Shown: positions 45,838 through 53,891 of the stretch, piece by piece
Position numbering within the stretch: position 1 is the stretch's first letter
Layout of the letters: every line of letters starts with the position of its first letter
DNA from: Bifidobacterium panos
GTDB taxonomy: Bacteria > Actinomycetota > Actinomycetes > Actinomycetales > Bifidobacteriaceae
Direction: 5' to 3'
Assembly (NCBI RefSeq): GCF_012932445.1
Contig: NZ_JAAIIJ010000024.1
Location: 1 to 64,000 of the forward strand
Length of the DNA stretch: 64,000 bases
Notes under the pieces: generated by a model
Databases searched by the model: none
The model's input: only the letters and a program-made list of their open reading frames with translations
Told to the model about the DNA's origin: nothing
Program-made: the position numbers and the translations under genes

Positions 45838-45922
45838 ATTCCTTGAGTTGGACCGTTTTCATTCCTTGAGTTGGACCGTTTTCATTCCTTGAGTTGGACC
45901 GTTTTCATTCCTTGAGTTGGAC
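45838..45922. repeat. 3.7 copies of a 23-bp iteron upstream of DUF4143 copy 2
   Basis: The 16-base core ATTCCTTGAGTTGGAC is followed by a 7-base spacer CGTTTTC. Units start at 45838, 45861, 45884 and 45907, a strict 23-bp period, and the last ends after the 16-base core. The full copies are identical, which implies recent amplification or strong conservation. The array ends 36 bases from the start codon of the ATPase, where an autoregulatory or loading site would lie. Confidence 0.95.
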
Positions 45923-46023
45923 GCAGGGGCTGATGATGTCTGTTGATGGATTTTCTGTTTGCTGCGGTTCTGAATCCGCCTTGCCATGTTTGCCCAATAC
46001 GGCTCGCCGTCTCGACATCTAAG

Positions 46024-46086
46024 TTATCCACAATGTTTTCCACATGTGTGGAAAACTACACGTGTGTAATTTATGTCTGTGGACAG
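46024..46086. other. Cluster of DnaA-box-like nonamers
   Basis: A perfect consensus box TTATCCACA lies at 46024-46032. TTTTCCACA (46036-46044) and its inverse TGTGGAAAA (46047-46055) form a back-to-back pair, and TGTGGACAG (46078-46086) is a weaker inverted box. All four are within 63 bp between the iterons and the rhomboid stop codon. dnaA and dnaN are not in the window, so this is not the classical origin; a DnaA-titration or replication-linked control site is possible. Confidence 0.6.
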
Positions 46087-46094
46087 CCTAGAGC

Positions 46095-46802
46095 CTAGAA
46101 GACCGGCGCACAGACCAGAATGACCACAATCAGCACCGCGACAACGGCAGTGCCGTAAATCATCATGCGCTGGGTGAACGAACGGTTGCGCAAAGCCGGT
46201 ACGCCGGAAACCAGCAGCCAAGTGAGCACGCCGCCGGTGACGAATCCGCCGGCATGCGACTGCCAGGCGATGCCGCCGACCACGAACGGCAGCAGGAAGT
46301 TGATGCCCATCCACACCAGCATCGAGCGGATATCCGCGCCGATGCGGCGGAACACCACCAGCAGGGCGGCAAACAGGCCGAACAGCGCGCCAGAGGCACC
46401 ATACGCGGCCATCGTCCAATCGCCGCTCACCCGCGCCCACACCATCAGCCCGGCGGCACCGCCAAAACCGGAGATGAGATAGAACGCAAGGTAACGCCAA
46501 TGGCCCATCATGCGCTCCAGCACCGGCCCCACCGAGAACAGCGCGAGCATATTGAACGCAATGTGCATCAGGTTCGGCGCGTGCAGGAACATCGAAGTCA
46601 GCCACGTCCACGGATGGGAGACCATGGTCGCGGGCATGACCATACCGAAGTTGACCATCACGGCGAACGCGCGGGGCGCCATGAATCGCAGAATCATCTC
46701 CACCAGCCACACGGCCACGCATGCGACGATAAGTGCCCATGTGATTACCGGGCCGCCGCTCGCCCACTCGCCACGAATCTGCCGTTTGGTTGGAATCTGC
46801 AT
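46095..46802 (-). CDS. Rhomboid family intramembrane serine protease
   Basis: The 235-residue membrane protein has six to seven helices. The conserved HPWTWLTSMFLHAPNLMHIAFNM block is followed by the catalytic serine in GASGALFG and the catalytic histidine in SHAGGFVTG. The protease cuts membrane proteins within the bilayer; substrates are unknown. A rhomboid gene close to crgA and pknB is a familiar actinobacterial arrangement. The start ATG is at 46802. Confidence 0.9.
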   Translation of the reverse strand: MQIPTKRQIRGEWASGGPVITWALIVACVAVWLVEMILRFMAPRAFAVMVNFGMVMPATMVSHPWTWLTSMFLHAPNLMHIAFNMLALFSVGPVLERMMGHWRYLAFYLISGFGGAAGLMVWARVSGDWTMAAYGASGALFGLFAALLVVFRRIGADIRSMLVWMGINFLLPFVVGGIAWQSHAGGFVTGGVLTWLLVSGVPALRNRSFTQRMMIYGTAVVAVLIVVILVCAPVF

Positions 46803-47003
46803 GCCCCCACTGTAGCGAATGGCATTCCCGGCCGGTTCGGGCGAGCGGCGGCGTGGAATCCGGGCGCAACCGATGGCGGCGGATTGTTGTCTGCCGCGAC
46901 TGGCGGGGACAACCTCACTTAATCCTCACATAACTCGTTTTATGATGGATAGTGGAGTTGGTTTGAATGGACAGGCCAACAAGCCTTAACGAAAGGAGTC
47001 GCC

Positions 47004-47225
47004 ATGGAGAATAAGTCTTCAAGCGGTTGGAAGTTCTTTGCCCTGCTGTTCGGCGCACTGCTCGCCGCAGCCGTTGGACTCTACGTCTACAAGCAGCAGA
47101 ACCCGGATTACGATCCGTGGGAGGAACCGTGGGAGAACAGCTCCTCGCCGGTCGATTTGGGCTTGGACAAGGCCGAAGACGAGGACGAAGTTGCCGAGGG
47201 CGAAACCGCCGCGGAAGTTGCCTGA
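47004..47225 (+). CDS. Small single-pass membrane protein, acidic tail
   Basis: This 73-residue protein has one hydrophobic helix (FFALLFGALLAAAVGLYVY, about residues 11-29) and a strongly acidic extracellular or cytosolic tail (DPWEEPWENSS, EDEDEVAEGE). AAAGGAG lies at good spacing before the ATG. I do not recognise a named family; such proteins occur near glycogen phosphorylase in bifidobacteria as far as I can recall, but no function is known. Confidence 0.75.
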   Translation: MENKSSSGWKFFALLFGALLAAAVGLYVYKQQNPDYDPWEEPWENSSSPVDLGLDKAEDEDEVAEGETAAEVA

Positions 47226-47268
47226 ATCGAATAAACGTTTAAAGCGCTTAAAACGCTAAAGCAACGAA

Positions 47269-47304
47269 GAAAACCCCTGCGCCACAACGGTTGCAGGGGT
47301 TTTC
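47269..47304. terminator. Bidirectional terminator between the small membrane protein gene and glgP
   Basis: GAAAACCCCTGC (47269-47280) and GCAGGGGTTTTC (47293-47304) form a perfect 12-bp stem with a 12-base loop; A- and T-runs flank it on both sides, as expected for terminators shared by convergent genes. Confidence 0.9.
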
Positions 47305-47347
47305 TTTACGCTATTGACCTCACGCTACTGACCTCGCGTCATCAACC

Positions 47348-49801
47348 TCACGCAAGCGCCGGCAGCGGGCCGGTGTGCCAGATGCGCTCCAGATAGTCGC
47401 TGATCGAGCGATCGGAGCTGAAGTAGCCCGAGTTCGCCACGTTGATCAGGGCCTTGCGGTTCCACTCAAGCGGCTGGGCATACAGCGCCTCGATTTCGGA
47501 CTGGATGGCGGTGTAGGCGTGGAAGTCGGCCAGCGTCATGAACCAATCCTTGGAGAGCCAATCGCTGACCAGCGGGGCGTAGGTGTCCTTGTTGCCGTTG
47601 GAGAAGGTGCCGTCGGCCACCATGTCGATCGCGGCCTTCAGGCGAGGGTCGGCCTCATAGTACTTGCGCGGGCCGTAGCCGTCGGCATAGAGCTTGTCCA
47701 CCTCGTCGACGGTCATGCCGAAGAGGAAGAAGTTCTCGGCGCCCACGCGCTCGCGAATCTCGACGTTTGCGCCGTCGAGCGTGCCGACGGTCATCGCGCC
47801 GTTCAGGGCGAACTTCATGTTGCCGGTGCCGGAGGCCTCCTTGCCGGCCTGCGAGATCTGCTCGTCGAGGTCGGTGGCCGGGATGAGGTGCTGGGCGAGG
47901 CGCACGTTGTAGTTCCACGGGAAATACACGTTGAGCTTGCCCTTGACGTCCGGATCGTTGTTGACCACGCGCGCCACATTGTTGATCAGCTGGATGGTCA
48001 TCTTGGCCAGGTAATAGCCGGGGGCGGCCTTCGCGCCGAAGATCACGGTGCGCGGCATCACGTCGTCGGCGGAGAGCTTGCCCGACTTGATGTCGGCGTA
48101 GCGGGCGATCAGGGCCAGAATCTTCAAGGCCTGGCGCTTGTATTCGTGCAAGCGCTTGACCATGGTGTTGAACATGGTGTCGGGGTCGAGGTCGAAGCCA
48201 TACTCGCGTTTGGCGTAGTTGGCGAAATCGACCTTGTTGGCCTGCTTGACGGCGGCGAACTTCCTGACGAACTCGTCATCGGCGGCCAGCGGCTCCAGGC
48301 CCTTGAGCAGCTCCAGGTCGCTCAGCCACTTGTCGGTGCCCAGGCCTTCGGTGATGAGGTCGGACAGGCGCGGGTTGGCCAGCTTGATGAAGCGGCGCGG
48401 GGTGACGCCGTTGGTCACGTTGGTGAATTTGTCAGGGTAGACGTCGGAGAAGTTCTTGAGCGTCACGTCCTTCAGGAGCTGGGAGTGCAGTTCGGCCACG
48501 CCGTTGACGTGCGAGCCACCGTAAGTGGCGAGGTAGGCCATGCGCACGGAGTCGCCGGTGTAAATCGCCATATCCTTGATGGTGACGGCGCCCACGCCCT
48601 TGGCTTTCAGCTCGGCCTCGAATTGCTCGTTGATCTTCTCGATGATTTCGAGGTGACGCGGCAGAAGCTCGCCGATCAGGTCGGCCGGCCACACTTCCAG
48701 CGCCTCGGGCAGCAGCGTGTGGCAGGTGTAGTTGAAGGTCTTGTTGGTGATGGACCAGGCGGTGTCCCAGTCGTAGCCGTATTCGTCGATGAGGATGCGC
48801 ATCAGCTCGGGGATGCCGATCACCGGGTGGGTGTCGTTGAGCTGGAAGACGATCTTGTCCGGCAGCGTGGTCAGGTCCGGCTTGCTTTCGCCCGGATAGA
48901 ACACGCGGATTGCGTCATGCAGCGAGGCCGACACGAAGAAATACTGCTGTTCAAGGCGCAGTTGCTTGCCTTCCTTGGTGGAGTCCTCCGGATAGAGAAT
49001 CTTGGAGATGTTCTCCGCCTTGACCTGCGGCTTGACGGCGCTTAAGTATTCGGAGCGGTTGAAAGTGAGCAGATCGAACTCGTCTTCAGCTTTCGCGCTC
49101 CACAAACGCAGGGTGTTCACGCGGCCGGAGGCGTAGCCGGGCACCATGTAATCCACCGGAACGGCGCGCACCGACCACGCCGGCTTCCACACCTTCTTGC
49201 CGCCTTCCTTGACGACCTTGCCACCGAAGGAGACCTTCTGCGAGCGGTTGTAATCGATATGCCCCCACGGCTCCTCGTTGGCCAGCCAGTAGTCCGGCGT
49301 TTCGACCTGCTTGCCGTCCTTGTCGAACTCCTGCTTGAAGATGCCGTACTTGTATTGGATGCCGTAACCGAACGCCGGCACGCCCAGCGAAGCGAGCGAA
49401 TCGATGAAGCACGCGGCCAGACGGCCCAGGCCGCCGTTGCCCAAGCCCGGCTCGTATTCCGTGTCGACGACGTCCTGCAGGTTGAAGCCCAGGGATTCGA
49501 TGGCGGCGTTGTATTGCTCGGTGAGCCCGGCGTTGAGCAGGGCGTTGCGCAGCTGCTTGCCCATCAGGAATTCGGCGGACAGATAGCCGACGGCCTTGGT
49601 GGTGCCGTTGACCATGTCGTGCTGGGTCTGCATCCACGAATCCATCAGGTGATGGCGCACGGCGACTGCCGCTGCGACGTACACATCGGCGGGGGTGGCC
49701 TGCTCGACGGTGACGCCTTGGGCGTATTTGAGCTGTTCGCGGATCTCGTCGGCAAATTGCTCGGCGGTGACTGGGGATTTTGGTGCGGTGATTTCGCTCA
49801 T
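47348..49801 (-). CDS. glgP: Glycogen/maltodextrin phosphorylase
   Basis: This 817-residue GT35 enzyme releases glucose 1-phosphate from alpha-1,4-glucans. The pyridoxal phosphate site is in EASGTGNMKFALNGA (Schiff-base Lys), preceded by KAAPGYYLAK and followed by TVGTLDGANVEI. The N-terminal SAEFLMGKQLRNAL and GLGNGGLGRLAACF segments are typical. It feeds the fructose-6-phosphate phosphoketolase pathway of bifidobacteria through glucose 6-phosphate. It is monocistronic and bounded by a strong terminator. Confidence 0.96.
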   Translation of the reverse strand: MSEITAPKSPVTAEQFADEIREQLKYAQGVTVEQATPADVYVAAAVAVRHHLMDSWMQTQHDMVNGTTKAVGYLSAEFLMGKQLRNALLNAGLTEQYNAAIESLGFNLQDVVDTEYEPGLGNGGLGRLAACFIDSLASLGVPAFGYGIQYKYGIFKQEFDKDGKQVETPDYWLANEEPWGHIDYNRSQKVSFGGKVVKEGGKKVWKPAWSVRAVPVDYMVPGYASGRVNTLRLWSAKAEDEFDLLTFNRSEYLSAVKPQVKAENISKILYPEDSTKEGKQLRLEQQYFFVSASLHDAIRVFYPGESKPDLTTLPDKIVFQLNDTHPVIGIPELMRILIDEYGYDWDTAWSITNKTFNYTCHTLLPEALEVWPADLIGELLPRHLEIIEKINEQFEAELKAKGVGAVTIKDMAIYTGDSVRMAYLATYGGSHVNGVAELHSQLLKDVTLKNFSDVYPDKFTNVTNGVTPRRFIKLANPRLSDLITEGLGTDKWLSDLELLKGLEPLAADDEFVRKFAAVKQANKVDFANYAKREYGFDLDPDTMFNTMVKRLHEYKRQALKILALIARYADIKSGKLSADDVMPRTVIFGAKAAPGYYLAKMTIQLINNVARVVNNDPDVKGKLNVYFPWNYNVRLAQHLIPATDLDEQISQAGKEASGTGNMKFALNGAMTVGTLDGANVEIRERVGAENFFLFGMTVDEVDKLYADGYGPRKYYEADPRLKAAIDMVADGTFSNGNKDTYAPLVSDWLSKDWFMTLADFHAYTAIQSEIEALYAQPLEWNRKALINVANSGYFSSDRSISDYLERIWHTGPLPALA

Positions 49802-50069
49802 ATTGCTTCCCGACTTTCTCTGTTATGTTTCCCGGTCAATAGTATGTCGCGGTATCGTTACGATTCAATTCCGCCCGAAGGCTTCTGTCACGTTTCCACA
49901 CCGTTGTGCATACGTTGTCACTGCAAGGCTACCACATACATCAGTCTCGAGCTGCAGTAATCGACGCATGAGGTGTTGCCAAAATGAAAACGTAGGCAAA
50001 ACGCCGTACCAAGCCGCGCCAAACCGCACCAAACCGCGGCATGGGTGCCGTATGCGCCACAATGGAGGC

Positions 50070-50540
50070 ATGGCAGTGATTTTGCGCAAGGATTTGGAAC
50101 GCGGGCGCGCGGCATACGAGCAGTGGGGGCAAGCGGCTCGACACGCGCTCGCAGACGGCGGCGAGGCGGGCGCGAACGGCGGAAACGGGGGGAACGGCGA
50201 GAGCGGCGCGAGCACAAGCGTGGCATATCGCGCGAGCCTTGACCCCGAAGTGCCGCGTTCCACACAAGCCATGGCCGTGCGCTATTCGCTGCATCTTCTG
50301 GAGCGCAAAGCCCCCGGCCCCGGCGTGGAGGTGCGCGTGGCGCCGTGGGGAGCCGTCAAGATTCTCGACGGGCCGGCTTCCGATCCGCATAACCTCACGC
50401 CGCCCGATGTCATCGAACTCGAGCCGAACGTATGGTTGCGGCTTGCGTGCGGCATCACCACATGGAGCGAGGAGCGGCAAGCGGGGCATATCAGCGCCGT
50501 CGGCGAGCGCGACGACCTGAGCGAGCTGCTGCCGCTGTAG
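50070..50540 (+). CDS. Bacterial SCP-ortholog (sterol carrier-like) protein
   Basis: This 156-residue cytosolic protein has a C-terminal domain (AVRYSLHLLERKAPGPGVEVRVAPWGAVKIL...WLRLACGITTWSEERQAGHISAVGERDDLSELLPL) that matches the actinobacterial SCP_3 family. Function is not known; the family resembles sterol carrier proteins without evidence of lipid transfer. A Gly/Asn/Glu-rich insertion lies at residues 30-50. GGAGG is immediately before the ATG at 50070, so the GTG at 50076 is an alternative. It converges with the DUF3073 gene. Confidence 0.8.
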   Translation: MAVILRKDLERGRAAYEQWGQAARHALADGGEAGANGGNGGNGESGASTSVAYRASLDPEVPRSTQAMAVRYSLHLLERKAPGPGVEVRVAPWGAVKILDGPASDPHNLTPPDVIELEPNVWLRLACGITTWSEERQAGHISAVGERDDLSELLPL

Positions 50541-50543
50541 ATA

Positions 50544-50891
50544 TCAGCTCTTCTTGCGCTTCAGCGCGCTGGGCACCGGCATGGGCATGGGCTTACGCGG
50601 TTTCGGCGCGGGGTTGGACACCGGCATTTCGCCGCTGGTCGCCTTGGCCGCGGCTTCGGCGGCCCACTTGGCGTAATCGTCCAAATCGTCGGCAGGGGCG
50701 GGAGTCGACACGGAGTCCGCGTTTTTGTCCGCATACTGGTCTTCCACATCGGCGAACGGATCGACCGAACCGGAACCCGGCTCCTGATGGTTCAGCTCCT
50801 TGGCAAGCTCGTCGTAATCGGTGTCGGTGGTCAGATACTTGAGCTTACGGGCAATTTTCTGTTGCTTGGCTTTCTGACGTCCGCGGCCCAT
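50544..50891 (-). CDS. DUF3073 family protein
   Basis: The 115-residue protein begins with the diagnostic MGRGRQKAKQQKIARKLKY and continues with TDYDELAKEL, as in the actinobacterial DUF3073 family. The remainder is disordered, acidic in the middle (DPFADVEDQYADKNADSV) and basic/Pro-rich at the end. Its role is unknown; the basic N-terminus suggests nucleic-acid binding. It lies head-to-head with trpS. Confidence 0.88.
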   Translation of the reverse strand: MGRGRQKAKQQKIARKLKYLTTDTDYDELAKELNHQEPGSGSVDPFADVEDQYADKNADSVSTPAPADDLDDYAKWAAEAAAKATSGEMPVSNPAPKPRKPMPMPVPSALKRKKS

Positions 50892-51040
50892 CTGACCCCC
50901 TGCTGTATTCGCTTGCTATCGATTCATCACCTAAGAAGAGTACCACTTGTTCAAGCAGGTTTGCTTGTCTGCTGACACTTTTACGATAAAAGCGATATTT
51001 TGCACAGGTTTATCCCACTTCTTGGCGAAGGATGGCAGGC

Positions 51041-52141
51041 ATGACGGACGAAACGCGGGGCACGCAAATCACAGCGGTCGGCAATGAAATGAGCGCCAGT
51101 TTTCTAGCGGCGAAAAAACGTTCGGACGCCACCGAGGCCGAAATCGAAGCCAATCCCGGCAAATTCACCATGCTCACCGGCGACAGGCCGACGGGGCGGC
51201 TGCATCTGGGCCATTATTTTGGCACAATCCGCGAGCGCGTGGCCATGCAGAACAAGGGTGTGCACACCAACATCATCATCGCCGACTATCAGGTGATCAC
51301 CGACCGCGACACCACCGAACATATCCAAGACAATGTGCTGAACCTCGTGCTCGACTACTTGGCCGCGGGCATCGACCCGAAGAAGACGATGATCTACACG
51401 CATTCCGCCGTGCCGGCCGAGAACCAGCTGATGCTGCCGTTCCTGTCGCTGGTCACCGAAGCGGAGCTGCACCGCAACCCCACCGTCAAAGCGGAGATGG
51501 AGGCTTCCGGCCACGCGCTGACCGGGCTGCTGCTGACCTACCCGGTGCATCAGGCGTGCGACATTCTGTTCTGCAAGGGCAATGTGGTGCCGGTCGGCAA
51601 GGATCAGCTGCCGCATATCGAGTTGACTCGCACCATCGCGCGCCGTTTCAACGAGCGGTATGCCAAGAAGAACCCCGTGTTCCCCGAGCCGGCGGCCATT
51701 TTGTCCGACGCGCCGGAGATTCCGGGGCTTGACGGGCAGAAGATGAGCAAGTCGCGCGGCAATTCCATTGTGCTGAGCGCCACCGCGGAAGAGACCGCGA
51801 AGCTCATCAAGAAGAGCCGCACCGATTCCGAGCGCACCATCACTTTCGACCCGGTGAACCGCCCGGAGGTGTCCGCGTTGCTGACCACCGCCTCGCTGGC
51901 GACCGGCCGCGCGCCTGAGGATATCGCCGCCGAGATTGGCGACGCCGGCGCGGGTGCGTTGAAGATGTATGTCATCGATTCGGTGAATGGGTTCCTCGCC
52001 CCGCACCGCGAGCGCCGCGCCGAGCTCGCCAAGGACATGGACTACGTGCGTGACGTGTTGGAGGACGGCAACCGCCGCGCCAACGCCATCGCCGAAGCTA
52101 CCTTGGACGAGGTCCGCTGCGCCATGGGGATGAATTACTGA
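51041..52141 (+). CDS. trpS: Tryptophan--tRNA ligase
   Basis: This 366-residue class I synthetase charges tRNA-Trp. The HIGH-type motif is HLGHYFG within TGDRPTGRLHLGHYFGT, and KMSKS lies in LDGQKMSKSRGN. It has an N-terminal extension of about 40 residues before the Rossmann domain. AAGGA is well spaced for the ATG at 51041; the ATG at 51032 overlaps that site. Confidence 0.95.
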   Translation: MTDETRGTQITAVGNEMSASFLAAKKRSDATEAEIEANPGKFTMLTGDRPTGRLHLGHYFGTIRERVAMQNKGVHTNIIIADYQVITDRDTTEHIQDNVLNLVLDYLAAGIDPKKTMIYTHSAVPAENQLMLPFLSLVTEAELHRNPTVKAEMEASGHALTGLLLTYPVHQACDILFCKGNVVPVGKDQLPHIELTRTIARRFNERYAKKNPVFPEPAAILSDAPEIPGLDGQKMSKSRGNSIVLSATAEETAKLIKKSRTDSERTITFDPVNRPEVSALLTTASLATGRAPEDIAAEIGDAGAGALKMYVIDSVNGFLAPHRERRAELAKDMDYVRDVLEDGNRRANAIAEATLDEVRCAMGMNY

Positions 52142-52284
52142 AATTCAGTGACGGGGTGTCTGTTTCGTTACTTTACTTCGGCTATTCCTTAAGTCCCTTA
52201 ATATCCCTATAACCCTTAAGCGCCTGTAGTCTTTCGAGCTGCGCCCGTTGTGGGCGAGACGACGGGCGGGTTACGATAGCGGGT

Positions 52285-53079
52285 ATGAGTGAATTCAAAG
52301 ACACGGTGTTGACGTGGCTCGCCGCCAATCTCGGCAAATTGATTTGGCTGGTGGTGGTGATTGCGCTGGCGATTGCCGCTTCGACGGTGTTCGGCCGGCT
52401 GTTGCGCCGCGTGCTGGATAAGTCGCAGATTCCCAGCGCCTCGATTTTCGTGAACCTCATGCGCGCGATTATCTGCCTGCTCGCTTTCGCGCTGGTGCTG
52501 GAGCCGGTGTTCGGCATCAACCCCACCACGCTGCTTGCCGCACTGGGCATCGGCGGCTTGGCGCTGTCGCTGGGTTTGAAGGACACGATCGCCAATGTGA
52601 TCGGCGGATTCGCGCTGATGTTCGGGCATGTGATTCGCCCCGGCGATTTGGTCACCATCCAAGACATCACCGGCACGGTGCGCGACATCACCTGGCGGCA
52701 GACCGTCATCGAAACGCGGCTGGGCAATCACATGGTGATTCCCAATTCGGTGCTCAACACCACCGCGCTGACGCGACTGACGCCGGCCACGGAAAGTGCC
52801 GTCACCGTGGCGTTCACCGCGCGGGGCGACAGCGCCCCGGAGCAGCTCGAACGCGACATTCTCGCGGCCGTCAGCGGCGCAACAGCCGACCTGACCATGC
52901 CCGGCAGTCAGCCAGTCGTGAGATTGACGGGCTTTTCGCCGTATGGCACCGAAGGCAACGTGGTGTTATTCGCGCGCGACGGCGTGGCCCTGCCCACCGT
53001 GGCGGATCAGGCGGCGCGCGCCATCGCCGAAATGAGCGACAACCATCTCGTCACCAACGGCGCCTCCTCAGCGCAATAG
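52285..53079 (+). CDS. MscS-family mechanosensitive channel
   Basis: This 264-residue small-conductance channel has three membrane helices. The pore helix shows GIGGLALSLGLKDTIANVIGGFALMF, the hallmark Gly/Ala-rich TM3, and the following beta domain begins GHVIRPGDLVTIQDITGTVRDI. It releases osmolytes on hypo-osmotic shock. No strong ribosome-binding site precedes the ATG. The last codons (GCG CAA TAG) lie in a 21-bp sequence that is repeated at the end of the DUF4143 gene 0.8 kb downstream. Confidence 0.9.
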   Translation: MSEFKDTVLTWLAANLGKLIWLVVVIALAIAASTVFGRLLRRVLDKSQIPSASIFVNLMRAIICLLAFALVLEPVFGINPTTLLAALGIGGLALSLGLKDTIANVIGGFALMFGHVIRPGDLVTIQDITGTVRDITWRQTVIETRLGNHMVIPNSVLNTTALTRLTPATESAVTVAFTARGDSAPEQLERDILAAVSGATADLTMPGSQPVVRLTGFSPYGTEGNVVLFARDGVALPTVADQAARAIAEMSDNHLVTNGASSAQ

Positions 53080-53090
53080 CCAGTCGCGGG
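53070..53090. repeat. 21-bp direct repeat, left copy
   Basis: AGCGCAATAGCCAGTCGCGGG spans the last codons and stop of the MscS gene. An identical copy at 53894-53914 spans the last codons of DUF4143 copy 3 in the opposite sense. The two bracket the toxin-antitoxin cassette. On the minus strand the sequence encodes RDWLLR-stop, the exact end of the DUF4143 protein. Confidence 0.95.
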
Positions 53091-53176
53091 TTCCATGCGG
53101 ATGGCGCGACGGCAAGCGCGACAGGGACGATGAGCGCGGGCCAGGCAACACGTTCACTAAATAGTAGCTTGATAAT

Positions 53177-53193
53177 AGTATGGAAAATACTAA
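53177..53193. promoter_or_regulatory. Probable operator of the RelE-type toxin-antitoxin module
   Basis: TAGTAT-GGAAA-ATACTA is an inverted repeat 40 bases ahead of the antitoxin start, within an A+T-rich promoter region that also contains TAATCTATTATTAGAT. Type II antitoxins usually bind such sites and autorepress. Inference from symmetry and position. Confidence 0.5.
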
Positions 53194-53232
53194 TCTATTA
53201 TTAGATGTAAATATGTATAGAAAGGAAATACT

Positions 53233-53559
53233 ATGAGCCCGGCAGCAGCATTGGATGTATTTGACGACATCGCCTCGATCAGCGACTTCGGCAAAGGCAA
53301 ATACAGCAAGATTTTCGCGCGCGCGGAGCACCGCCCGCAGTACATTCTCAAGAACAACACGCCCAGCTACGTCATCATCGACTTTGATGAATACAAGCGG
53401 CAGATGGACGCTCTGGAGGATCTCTACGATTACGAACTCGCCGTTCAGCGGCTCGAAGCGAACGAGGGTAAGCCCACGATCAGCCGGGAAGAAAACATGA
53501 AGCTTCTGGGCATCACGCAAGCCGACATCGACGCCGCACCGGAGGTCACCGTCGAATGA
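53233..53559 (+). CDS. Phd/YefM-like antitoxin
   Basis: The 108-residue antitoxin has an N-terminal DNA-binding/dimerisation region with the Phd/YefM-type core (KNNTPSYVIIDFDEYKRQMDALED) and a C-terminal acidic tail (EENMKLLGITQADIDAAPEVTVE) that would cover the toxin. AAAGGAAA precedes the ATG at good distance. The stop overlaps the toxin ATG by four bases (ATGA), which couples their translation. Confidence 0.85.
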   Translation: MSPAAALDVFDDIASISDFGKGKYSKIFARAEHRPQYILKNNTPSYVIIDFDEYKRQMDALEDLYDYELAVQRLEANEGKPTISREENMKLLGITQADIDAAPEVTVE

Positions 53560-53888
53560 CCGCATGGGAACAGCAATTTCTTCCAGAAGCCAGCAAGGAG
53601 ATGGGCAAACTTACCGAAGCGGTGCGAGTGCAGGTCCAAAAAGGTTTGGATAAAGTCGCCCAAAACCCATTGCCACAAAACGAAGGCGGGTACGGCAAGC
53701 CGCTGCGCAACGATAACCAGGCAAAACTCGCCGGGCTCTGCAAGGTCAAGTTCCGCGAAATCGGCATCCGCGTGGTCTATAAGGCGGTTCGTCAAGACAA
53801 TGTGATGCGCATCATCGTCGTGGGTGTGCGTTCCGACAAGGAAGTATATGAACTCGCCGACGCACGCCGCCGCAAATATTCGCTGTGA
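53556..53888 (+). CDS. RelE/ParE superfamily toxin
   Basis: This is a 110-residue member of the RelE-like toxin superfamily. The N-terminal helices (EQQFLPEASKEMGKLTEAVRVQVQKGLDKVAQNP) and the strand pattern (KPLRNDNQAKLAGLCKVKFREIGIRVVYKAV) fit the RelE fold with a basic active face. RelE members cleave ribosome-bound mRNA while ParE members poison gyrase; the basic face favours RelE. It is flanked by 21-bp direct repeats together with its antitoxin. Confidence 0.87.
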   Translation: MTAWEQQFLPEASKEMGKLTEAVRVQVQKGLDKVAQNPLPQNEGGYGKPLRNDNQAKLAGLCKVKFREIGIRVVYKAVRQDNVMRIIVVGVRSDKEVYELADARRRKYSL

Positions 53889-53891
53889 GTG

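Noticed and set aside
45838-45922. CRISPR array at the 23-bp repeats
   Set aside because: The spacer is a constant 7 bases, far too short and not unique; the array is an iteron set.
46024-46086. Chromosomal origin oriC at the DnaA-box cluster
   Set aside because: dnaA, dnaN, recF, gyrB and rpmH are not adjacent, and only one box is a perfect consensus.
47375-49045. A 556-codon frame opposite glgP
   Set aside because: Antisense shadow of a well-conserved phosphorylase gene; composition is the Gly/Val/His-rich type expected from such shadows.
50892-51040. T-box leader ahead of trpS
   Set aside because: The 150-base gap lacks the conserved T-box sequence and a specifier stem that I could identify.
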